From positions 35,885,360 to 35,949,359 of the forward strand of contig NC_052392.1 in NCBI RefSeq assembly GCF_009389715.1: DNA of 64,000 bases. The letters are read 5' to 3'. Position 1 is the first letter of the stretch; each line of letters starts with the position of its first letter. Shown piece after piece: positions 1 through 8,727 of the stretch. Source of the stretch: Phoenix dactylifera. Taxonomy: Eukaryota; Streptophyta; Magnoliopsida; Arecales; Arecaceae. Below the pieces are notes generated by a model, which was not told the origin of the DNA, ran no database searches, and saw nothing but the letters and a program-made list of their open reading frames with translations. The translations under genes were made by a program, and so were the position numbers.

Positions 1-918
1 TTTGATCTTCAGAGTATTTACTTTCATATTTCTTTAATTAATTAATTAAATATCTTGTATTGGGTCTAATACTCTAGTAGTCCCGAACTCCTGATGAATG
101 ATGATGATCAGGTTCCGTGAACCAGCCCGGCCTTAACGGGACATAATTAATTATTGGGAGCAAAAATATATTAATAAATAACTTAATTAATTATTATTTT
201 AATATAAAAAGGGGAAAAATATTCGGACCGGGCCCACGTTTCTCGTATTCCAGAGTAAAACCCGGCGCCGATGCCGGCGATTCCTCCAAGGCTCCAACCC
301 ATTTCTACGACCAAACAGACAAAAACGAAATAAATTAAAATCAAAATAAATGAATAAATGAAAAAAAAAACGTACCGACGACGATGACGGCATATACACG
401 ACGGGCGACGGACGACGGACGACGGACGACGGAATCGATACGACGGCTGCCACACGCCAAACGGAGACGGGAAATTTCAACGGAACGGGAAGAACGTATG
501 CTCTCGCTGCTGCAGAGAATCGTTTCATTCACAAGTCACAACACCTTATGGCTTAATTTAAATTAATCCATAAATTAAAGAATTAATTAGTTTTATAGTG
601 TCAGCTGTTCCAGTCCAGTTCGGATGTGAAATACTCGTTCAAAAGCCATCAACGGCTGTCAAAAGTTCAGATACACATCTGTCTCCGTCTGTCCTTTACA
701 GGAAAAAAAGAAAAAAATAAAATAAAATCCCCCCATCTTCTTTTTTTTTCATGCACGAGTTCCTGAGATCGGGAAACCTCCGATCGGATTCTGTCGCCGC
801 CGGCGAAGCCGATATCGAGAAAAGAGGAGAAAAGATTATAAAATATGATACCGTTTTTCCTTTTCTGATTAACGAAGCTGCTTTGGTTCGAGATCCAGAC
901 CTACGAGGGGGGTTTAGA
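1..918. other. intergenic, downstream of the serine-rich gene
   Basis: AT-rich sequence with a GC-rich patch at about 215-500. No gene is supported: the open frames here are short, run antisense to one another and show no family motif. The part nearest 918 should contain the 3' untranslated region of the minus-strand gene that ends at 919; no clear AATAAA was found on that strand. Confidence 0.5.
406..433. repeat. 7-bp tandem repeat, 4 copies
   Basis: Four perfect head-to-tail copies of CGACGGA, inside a GC-rich patch that also holds related CGACGA words just upstream. Confidence 0.8.
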
Positions 919-1491
919 TCAGAGATCGTCGGCCTTGGACATGACGGAGAGGCGACTGGACCGCGGCTGGAACGCCGCCCGCCGCCGCTGCTGGTGGGAA
1001 GAGGGGCGGATGAGTGCGGTGAGCGCCCGCTTCACCCATTCCCCCTCCACGGTCCCGATCCGGACGAGCGAGTTCGCCATCGCGGATCGCCGCGCGTTGA
1101 GCCGGTTCGACGACGACGAGACGGCGCTGTGGCTGTGTTGGAGCTGGCCGAGGCCCTTGTGGAGGCTGCACCGGAAGGAGCCCGGGTGGGTGGTGGGGGA
1201 GCACATGCACGTCCGGCGCTGGGGGACGGAGGAGGTGATGGGGCGCGGGGAGCGGTGGTCTGCGAAGGCGAGGGAGCGGCCGGGGGAGGTGGGGCGGTGG
1301 CGGTCGAAGGAGAAGCGGACGGAGGGGACGGGAGACGGGGGGGCGCCGACGAGGTTGACACGGGTGGGGGAGGAGGGCCGGTGGTGGTGGAAGAAGGTGG
1401 AGGAGCTGGAGGAGATAACGGCCATGCCGCCGGCGGAGGCGGAGGGGAAGCGTCCAGACGGCGACTTCGATCTTCTCGAGGTGGTTCCCAT
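919..1491 (-). CDS. serine-rich plant protein, 190 aa
   Basis: Single-exon gene of a plant-specific serine-rich protein family of unknown biochemical role. The product starts MGTTSRRSKSPSGRFPSAS and carries the family landmarks in order: the SKSPSGRF start (residues 7-14), a serine run followed by STFFHHHRP (about 28-40), SPTRVNL (about 41-47), SVRFSFDRHRPTSPGRS (about 57-73), and the signature RRTCMCSPTTHPGSFRCSLH (about 93-112), then a basic C-terminal part with NSLVRIGTVEGEWVKRALTALIRP. I chose the ATG at 1489-1491 because the frame upstream has no other ATG and this start gives the family N-terminus. No membrane segment or signal peptide is visible. The coding DNA is very GC-rich, unlike the flanks, as is common for single-exon monocot genes. 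A TATA box lies at 1615-1622. The large plus-strand open frames here are antisense shadows. The family call rests on the cysteine/serine signature and is firm; the function is not known. Confidence 0.9.
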   Translation of the reverse strand: MGTTSRRSKSPSGRFPSASAGGMAVISSSSSTFFHHHRPSSPTRVNLVGAPPSPVPSVRFSFDRHRPTSPGRSLAFADHRSPRPITSSVPQRRTCMCSPTTHPGSFRCSLHKGLGQLQHSHSAVSSSSNRLNARRSAMANSLVRIGTVEGEWVKRALTALIRPSSHQQRRRAAFQPRSSRLSVMSKADDL

Positions 1492-1614
1492 TAGGTACTC
1501 AGAGAGAGAAACTTCAAATTTTTTCACCAAAAAGAGGAATTGGGAGAGCAGAGGAGTGGGGAAGAAGGGGGCTTAGGAGGCTAGTTGGGCAAACCGACCT
1601 CGCCTCGAGCGTGG

Positions 1615-1622
1615 TATTTATA
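1615..1622 (-). promoter_or_regulatory. TATA box of the serine-rich gene
   Basis: Minus-strand TATAAATA in the context CCTATAAATACC, 124 bp upstream of the start codon. This would place transcription start near 1585 and give a 5' leader of roughly 95 nt. Confidence 0.7.
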
Positions 1623-3537
1623 GGGGAGTTTGACGCGGAGAAGGGAGGGCAGATGGGGTAAATAAGGGGATCGTTGGGGGCGATGATAGGATAGTCGGAC
1701 CGGCCGTTGGGTTGTCGGTTAGCTAACTAGGGTTTGGGTTTTGGATAGAGTCGGGTAAACAGATCATTGGGGGCTCCGCGAGGCCGCCACGCAGTCGGAC
1801 GGCAGTGCAATGGCTCTTCTTTTGTGAGTTAATTACAAGAATGTCCTCAACTCGTTTTGCCGGTATTTACGACGTGCCATTTTCTTGACGAAATTATCCT
1901 TGACCTTTTATCCTACGACTTGTCGAGTAACTTTACCCACGGTACGGTGATACCATCTTTTCTCTGCTCATCCTACTCCAGATGCAGCCAAGAGGATCAA
2001 AAGTAATAATTTGATATAACTGTAGAGAGAAAAGGCATCCTACCTTTGTTGCCGATCATTCCGGGACCATCTGGATGGAGAAAATGGAGTTGCCTAATAC
2101 TCTCCGCAATCTGTTGTTTTTTAATTTTTTTAATTATATCCGTATACATTATATATGATATTTTTATTTTTAGCAAAAAAAAAAGACATCCTGATCTGTC
2201 GAAAGGATTCTTCCAAAATGTTGTGCTGCATAGAAGATGACCTAATAAGATCTTTCATTATATTGTCAGATTATTGAAATATAAATAACTGATTTTATTG
2301 GGTGTTATTCTATTATCAAGGTACTTGTTTGCCAATTTTCCTAGTTATATAATCAACATAGGATTTTCAAAAATTTCAGCTGAGTGCTAATTGAAAGATG
2401 TTATATTAACAAATAAAATAAGTAATTATTTGGTGACACTGCATCCTTCTAGCTTTAGCCTTATCATTTCGGGAGCAAGAGGGATTCTTGAATTCTTGTT
2501 GGTGGTGTCTTGATGCAATATCCAATTCTTTTGGTGAGCAAATGTACATGGTTAAATATTCAATTATCCTTCCATTTCCCATGTCTAGATCAAATGAAGA
2601 AAGGCAAAAAAGGGTTACAAATGAACATGAGTCAAGCAGACTCTAGAATTTGTTAGACCCACTTGCAAATCTACACATGTCAAGTTGGGTTTAAGGGATT
2701 GTAGGTCTAACCTACTTTTTTGCACCATTACTACTTGCTCTGAATTAGCCTCTTTCTTTCATTGGTGGGATTCCTTCTTAAATTACTTGGTAAACCAAAC
2801 AAAGATTTTTACTAACTTGGTAAATGAGCACGATGGAAAAAAAAGAAAGTCATATCAGATTTTTGGGAAACACATCCCAATATATAATATATCATTTCCC
2901 TTTCGTAAATGCAAATTCAATCACTAGAATTAAATTGCAATTCTTTTTCTTTCTTAAGAAAAATCTGCAACCTTAATGCAGTTTTTATCTAATCTTATAA
3001 AAATTTAAATTAACAAATAAAAGTAACTGGTATTACCTAAAGTCTCCTATTTCTCAATCCACCTTCTGGATGTGAAAATCATCCCATATACTTACCTCAA
3101 TCTAGTTAGCCCTAAGATAAAGTGGATAAGTTGCGAGCTAGATATTCTCTAAAAAATTGAGTTTAGAACTGGGATTTCTGAAAGAAACACAAAGATATAA
3201 TGCATGGTAAACCATGTTCAGATTGGTTTTTATGTTGTGTTTGGTAGCGACTTCAGCTCTTTACTTAGAATAGCTCATGGAGAATACCTAGATAACTAAT
3301 GCAATATATACATTAAATATTATGGGTTTGCTTTATTTTTTATTTTTAGTAATTTTAAAATAGTTCAATTTTCACCATCCGACCAAAAAAGGAGAAAGAA
3401 AAGAAAGTCGGTTAGTAATTTTAGAGGATGAGAGAGAGAAAGAGATAGAGGTGGCCGTAGTAATTTTGCCTTTCTTACATTTTTTTTCTGGCTCTTTAGG
3501 CTGTGCTTATATCTAGTATGGATGCGCTACGGATGTA

Positions 3538-3632
3538 TAAGAAGAAGAAAGAAGGAAAAGAAGAAGAAAAAACAAAAAAGAAGAAAGAAAGAGAGAGAGA
3601 AAGAAAGAAAGTAAGAAAGAAAGGAAGAGGGG
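3538..3632. repeat. purine tract (GAA/GAAA-rich)
   Basis: Nearly pure A/G strand built of GAA, GAAA and GAGA words, about 95 bp. The minus-strand open frame across it translates to serine/phenylalanine runs only and is not a gene. Confidence 0.8.
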
Positions 3633-3636
3633 TTGT

Positions 3637-3820
3637 AAGTCTTTTAACAAATCTGAAGTCGTCTATCCCCGGGTAAAAAGGCAAAGGAATCGTGAATAGG
3701 GGAAGTAATTAAAAAGAGGCGGCCGTTAGAAAAAGAGTTGGAAAGTCTTTTAACAAATCCGAACTTGTCTATTCCCGTGTAAAAAGGCAAAGGAATCGTG
3801 AACAGGGGAAGTGATGAAAA
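3637..3820. repeat. direct duplication, 106-bp offset
   Basis: A block starting at 3637 (AAGTCTTTTAACAAATC) recurs at 3743 with few substitutions through about 75 bases, including GTAAAAAGGCAAAGGAATCG in both copies. It is a local tandem duplication with diverged linker. Confidence 0.8.
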
Positions 3821-6096
3821 GACGTTTCCTCTAGTTCTTTGTATGAACTATATCCAAGACCGAAAAAATAAAACAAAATAAAAAAAAAAAACTAGAATCC
3901 GCAGAGAATAAAGCAATTCCTAAACCAAAAGTATATAATATTTTTTTTATTAATTATAGAGATCTATACAGGTATATAATTAGTTTTGCATCAAATATAT
4001 ATTATATAGATTTTGAATATTTATATAGAACTAAAAAATGTGAATAATATCTACCTACTAATCTTTTAAAATAAAATTTTGAACTATGAGATAATTCATT
4101 TTCTTACAATTTTGAGAGTATAATTGGATCACTTATTAGTATTCTTCAAAGGAATCTTCATAGTATTTTTGTTCTTTCAGTTCCATTTATATAAGTAAGG
4201 AAGAGGAGGGATGATCTATAGCCCAGCTTGCTCCTGAATAAAAGAAGAAGCAAAAAATTATTTAAAAAAAGGTTAAAAAAAGAATAACTAAACATATGCC
4301 TTAATTTTTGGAGCCAATATTTTTCTCACATATGGGAATAGAAAAGTTTGCGCATCTATTTTTTGTTTATTTATGTTGGAAGTCTAATTTTTAACCGGTA
4401 CATCAAGGAAAAGAATGCCCTTACTTTAAATCTCTGCCTTTAAACTAATGTGAAACAACCAAGAAAAACCTCGAAGCAAGAGATACTAGAGACCATATCA
4501 AATGAGCATTATAGTGACAACCAGAATAACAGAAGGCATCTAATATTCAGTATCAGATAATACAAATGCTTCATTAGCATATAAAAGATGTAGCTAAATA
4601 AACATCAAGGTGTTACTAAATTCTTCTGGAATAATTTAAATAACTAACAAGCGGACTCTTGAATAATTCAAAGAAAAAATATATCTCCAAGTGATACATG
4701 GTTTTCACCAAGAACTAGATTATAGTTTTCAAAAATAAATGCAGTATACTTCTAGGTTTTTGGTTGAGTTCTTCTTTTCGGACCTAGAGATTTTGAGGTC
4801 AGGCTCTATCCTCTTTTTTTTTTTTTTTTTTTTTTTTGCTATGGCGGGTTTATCATACAATATGTGTACGAATACATCTAATAAAATTAAAAAATACTAG
4901 TTCACGGAGTGCCCAAGGCAGCTTTTCTTTTTCTTGGCTCAGCACAGATAGGCCTAATAATGAGAAACAAGTACCTCATAGCTGTCAATTAATATTTTAG
5001 AGCTTTGTGCAAAACTATGGTTTGCAAACATAACCTAATACTCCACATATATCATTATATAATTAAATTATCTAATCTGCCACCTTATTTAATTCCAGTG
5101 TCCCATTAACAGGTGGCCTGCCAATGCCGCCGCATCACATGATATGTCCCAAATCGGTGGGTTTCGTAGCCCATTGGAAATAGAGATTCCTTGGATTCTA
5201 CTCTCCATGCTCGTTTATGGATAGGTAAGGGCGGTTTTTATCAGTTTGAGGGGTTGGTGTGAAGTGGGTTGGGCAATCCCCCTAGTTCCGTGAGAGCTGT
5301 GACAAAGAAGAGGTCACAGTCCACTGTCTCAGCTAAAAAAAACAAAACTAATTAAAAAATATTATTTACTTTTTTTAGTTTTATATAAATATTTAAAATT
5401 TTTTCGACTGATAATCATTATAGTGCTAAATATATGTATGCAAAGATTCTTACATACTCCTTCCATTTAAGCGGTCGAGTCAAAAGTCTGAATTCATTCA
5501 AATTCAATGCACGACGATAAGCCCGTAGTCAATCCAAATAATTATGTATTGTAGTATCTTTTGATTTATATAGATTATAGACCGGATCTATTTTGATACT
5601 ATTTTTAGATCATTCAATAGATTTTATTAAAAAACTATATATTTCTTTATCTCAATAATAATAATTTTTAAGCAATATTAAAGATTCATCGTGGACAACA
5701 TAAAAGTCAAATTTTTAGGAGGTATCGATCAACCATGCTAAGAATTGTTGGCCAATTATAATAAATCCTTTATATCTCAGAATTACATATGATAAGTTTA
5801 ATTGGTTGAAGGGGGACAGCTATATGTTCAGCTTACTATTATATATATGATCTGCATAATCCCAGCTGGTTCACATGACAACCTTAAGCTCGGGACCCAC
5901 AAATTACAATCCTTGGCGTACCTAGGGTCTAGGAATTTCCAAGATCACAAATTGTGGAGGATTTCAAATTCTGAGCAAGGAGAGTCTTGTAGATGAGAGC
6001 GTGCTTGGATGATAAGTAATGCAATTTGACATCTTTACGGAAGAAACAGAAACAATGGTCAAATGTCTAATCGCACCAAGTCAAAGTCGATCCACT

Positions 6097-6283
6097 CATG
6101 GTTTGTCATACCAGTCTGAATCGGATAGTATGAAGCATACTGTACAGTACTGATGCGATACTAGTATCCGGTACGGATGGTGTACCGATACTTGGTACAA
6201 CGAAAAAATCTCATACAATATCGTATCGACATAATCATAGAATGGCATTGGTACGGAATGTGGTACCGAAATGACAAACCTTA
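6097..6283. mobile_element. hAT-like MITE, degraded
   Basis: A 187-bp element. Its left end reads CATGGTTTGTCAT and its right end, in reverse complement, reads TAAGGTTTGTCAT, so the terminal inverted repeats share GGTTTGTCAT. The flanks GATCCACT (6089-6096) and TATCTACT (6284-6291) match at 6 of 8 positions, consistent with an old 8-bp target-site duplication as hAT transposons make. The inside is rich in GGTAC/GTACC words. No transposase frame is present, so it is non-autonomous. Confidence 0.5.
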
Positions 6284-6565
6284 TATCTACTTGATTTCAA
6301 GAAGCCTTGGTGATAAGTTAGTTTACTAAGAAGCTTCTGAAGTGGTCACACTAGCTTCAAAGCCAATACCAAGGCTTCTGGCGGCTGTTATTCACAAACA
6401 ACATCAAAATAGGCAGGGACGTGCTAAATGTAACATTTTTGTTTTGTTGATGTCAGGTGTCATAATATTTCACTATGGTTTTATGTGCCATATGAGAGCT
6501 AAAATCATAGCCATGTATAATGGCATACCGAGTATTTGGTTTGCATTCTGCGAAAGTGAAAGAGA

Positions 6566-6976
6566 GCCACCAAGGTGGTAGCCTAGTGGTACTGGGCAGA
6601 AATTCTAACCTTAAGGTCCCAAGTTCGAATCGCTGCGGCGACGATTAAATTGTGGACCGGAGCTCACTACTTTGGCCACTGCTTGGACTTGAGGTATAGG
6701 ACCGCTCTTGAACCGCTAGTAGCCGGGGTGGTGCCGGGTGTGACGTACTCACACTTGGAACTCGAGCCAGAGCCTAGAGGGGTAGCTGAGCCGGGCCCAT
6801 GGGTGGGGAGGGTATGAGTAAAACCGGTCGAGGTGCCCAACACACGGCCATTTCTGCCCGCATCGAACATTTTCCTGGCGGGGCGGGGGCCCAGTGGGGG
6901 CTGCTACGCGGGGTTGGGCTTGTCCCTTCCTCCCCCCTACCTCTTTTCTTAAGCAAAAAAAAAAAAAAAAAAAAAA
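6566..6976 (+). mobile_element. tRNA-derived SINE with target-site duplication
   Basis: About 410 bp. The head has RNA polymerase III promoter boxes: A box TAGCCTAGTGG at 6579-6589 and B box GTTCGAATC at 6623-6631, about 33 nt apart as in tRNA genes. A longer unrelated body follows and it ends in a poly(A) run of about 23. The 13-bp sequence AAAGTGAAAGAGA flanks both sides (6553-6565 and 6977-6989), an exact target-site duplication that marks a LINE-assisted insertion. A 5'-truncated copy of the same body lies on the minus strand at 60359-60510, so this is a family and not a single pseudo-tRNA. Confidence 0.9.
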
Positions 6977-7470
6977 AAAGTGAAAGAGAAAAGAAAGAAA
7001 GAAATGGGTATATTGACTATATATATTTGATGTTTTAATTGGCTTTTCATGTTCCCAAAGAGCCAAAGGGGAAAGCCTTCTTGGATGGGTCTTATCATAG
7101 CAAGTAATGGAGCACTCTCTTGGTCTCTTTGGCCGACAATATTGGCGGTGTCACGAGGACGAGCTAAAGCTTCTAGTCTTCTTTTCGTCAGCGTGAGTCT
7201 CTCCTAGAGGTGATCACGGGCCTTCTGGCCCGTCCAGCCCGCCCGGCCCGGCCCGAAAATTTTCGGGCTTGGGCATTGAAAAAGCGCCCATGGGTCGGGC
7301 CTGGGCAGGAAAAGCGGCCCGACCAAAAAAATCGGGCCGGGCCTGGAAACTTTTAAAAATGGCCCGGTTCGGCCCGGCCCGACCATAAAACATTAATATA
7401 ATATATTAAATTTTTTTTTTTGAGAAACCCTAGACTAAAGTCCTAAACCAAACCCACCCACCCACCCCCC

Positions 7471-7670
7471 TCGCTAAGAGCCGCCGCACCCCTCCCCTTC
7501 CCTCGCAGAGAGCCGCCGCACCCCTCCCCCTCGCTGAGAGCCGCCGCACCCCCCCTCCCTCGCTGAGAGCCGCCGCACCCCCCCTCCTTCCCTCGCTGAG
7601 AGCCGCCGCACCCCCCCCCCCTCGCTGAGAGCCGCCGCACCCCCCCTCCCTCGCTGAGAGCCGCCGCACC
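7471..7670. repeat. minisatellite, 7 copies of a GAGCCGCCGCACC unit
   Basis: Seven units of about 28-33 bp, each with GAGCCGCCGCACC followed by a C-rich CCTCCCTCGCT stretch of variable length. The open minus-strand frames here give glycine/arginine/alanine-rich peptides that only reflect the repeat. Confidence 0.85.
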
Positions 7671-8000
7671 AGGAGGAGCAGCGAGCAACGATAGCGGTCG
7701 ACGACAACGACGAGGCGGTGATCGCCGCGCTCCGCGCCTCCCGCTCCAACATCGTCTCCATTCTCCGTGCCTCCGCCCGCAAGGACAAAGGCCTCGCCGC
7801 CGTGGACGCCCGCCTCTCCCTCGGCCTCGACGCCCGCCTCTCCCTCGGCCTCGACGCCCGCATCAACCGCGCCGTCCCCCCTTATCTCGACTTCGTCGAC
7901 TGCGTGGACCGCCTCCGCGAGACCATCGCCGCCGTGACGGCCGGGTGCGAGCCGGCAGTCCTCCTTCTCTTCGAGCTCGATCCCGGCTACGAGGTGCAGG
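7670..8000 (+). pseudogene. coding-looking fragment captured in the hAT-like element
   Basis: An uninterrupted frame of about 110 codons reading through TIAVDDNDEAVIAALRASRS and later RINRAVPPYLDFVDCVDRLR, GC-rich at third positions, with an amphipathic helical look. It lacks a convincing ATG and runs into the GA microsatellite at 8007. It contains a perfect 24-bp tandem duplication (7811-7834 and 7835-7858) that repeats eight residues in frame. The composition and helix pattern look like part of a host gene and not of a transposase. I do not recognise the parent gene. Its position inside an element with target-site duplication suggests gene-fragment capture. Confidence 0.45.

Positions 8001-8006
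<6 letters not shown>

Positions 8007-8040
<34 letters not shown>
8007..8040. repeat. (GA)17 microsatellite
   Basis: Uninterrupted GA dinucleotide run inside the hAT-like element, next to the end of the captured fragment. Confidence 0.9.
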
Positions 8041-8048
<8 letters not shown>

Positions 8049-8576
8049 GGGGAGGGAGGTGGGTGTCGGGTCGGGCCTGTCGGGTCGGGTGTCGGGTCGG
8101 GCCTCTCGGGTCGGGCCCGTCGGGTCGGGCCTCTCGGGTCGGGCCTGGGACCAGATTTATAAGGTTGGGTCGGGCCTGGACAAAAATTTAAGCCCGACAG
8201 TCGGGCCGGGCCGGGTCTGAACATAGCCATCGGGCCTAATTTCTGCTGTCGAGCCCGGCCCGAGCCCGGTTTTGATCAGCTCTAGTCTCTCCCAACCACC
8301 CAATTTAAATGCATGGGAGCCCCCACCAAATTCTTTGGGTGCATACCCTTTGCTCTTCCATAGGCATTTGTGCCGGTTCGTCCTCATATTCCATGACTTT
8401 TCCCCAAGCTGGTCCATTCCTTTTTTTTTGCTGAAAGGTTAGGTGTATAATCTAAATGCATTGCATTACTATCCATGGTGATTTCAGAGGATCTAATTGC
8501 TCATTACCTCAAAGTCTTGGTAAGACAGCATAACTCTTCTCCATTCTATTCTATATTGGACTAGATTAACCCCATG

Positions 8577-8718
8577 AAGAAATTATTAGGTGGATCACGT
8601 ATGGTAGACCTAGGGTGACATAAATCCACATAATAATTTCATCCTAAGATGAAATGAATACTCCTAGGATGATATCATCCTAGGTCCACTATGGACCCCA
8701 TCCACTTAATAATTTCTC
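8577..8718. mobile_element. Mutator-type MITE with 9-bp duplication
   Basis: 142 bp flanked by the perfect 9-bp repeat AACCCCATG (8568-8576 and 8719-8727), the target-duplication length of Mutator-like elements. The ends are inverted repeats of nearly 40 bp: the left begins AAGAAATTATTAGGTGGAT and the right, in reverse complement, begins GAGAAATTATTAAGTGGAT; both run to GACCTAGG. The centre is itself palindromic (ATCCTAGGATGATATCATCC around 8665). It is non-coding and would fold into one long hairpin. Confidence 0.85.
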
Positions 8719-8727
8719 AACCCCATG

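Larger units (their letters stand above)
1627..6088. other. intergenic, no gene seen
   Basis: About 4.5 kb of AT-rich DNA. Contents recognised: a purine tract and a 106-bp-offset duplication (separate entries) and a T tract near 4810-4838. A somewhat GC-richer patch at about 5090-5330 shows no coding signal. Open frames are at most about 80 codons, with no family resemblance. Confidence 0.5.
7205..8284. mobile_element. GC-rich hAT-like element, non-autonomous
   Basis: 1080 bp bounded by a perfect 8-bp duplication GTCTCTCC (7197-7204 and 8285-8292). The ends are TAGAGGTGATCA on the left and, in reverse complement, TAGAGCTGATCA on the right, fitting the hAT pattern of a short terminal repeat starting T/C-A-R-R-G plus 8-bp target duplication. 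Both subterminal zones (7215-7385 and 8060-8270) are packed with CGGGCC and GGCCCG words, like the subterminal binding-site clusters of hAT elements. The middle holds a GAGCCGCCGCACC minisatellite, an open coding-looking segment and a GA microsatellite. No transposase domain is visible. Confidence 0.85.

Noticed and set aside
751..1494. 247-codon plus-strand open frame
   Set aside because: It is antisense to the serine-rich protein gene, which has the family signature and a TATA box; the plus frame gives only Gly/Glu/Arg-rich peptide from high GC.
6566..6640. Considered as a tRNA gene
   Set aside because: A and B boxes are present but the cloverleaf cannot be completed, and the unit continues into a SINE body with poly(A) and target-site duplication.
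7430..8230. 266-codon minus-strand open frame
   Set aside because: Its translation follows the minisatellite, GA microsatellite and GGCCCG repeats of the hAT-like element; repeat composition keeps it open.
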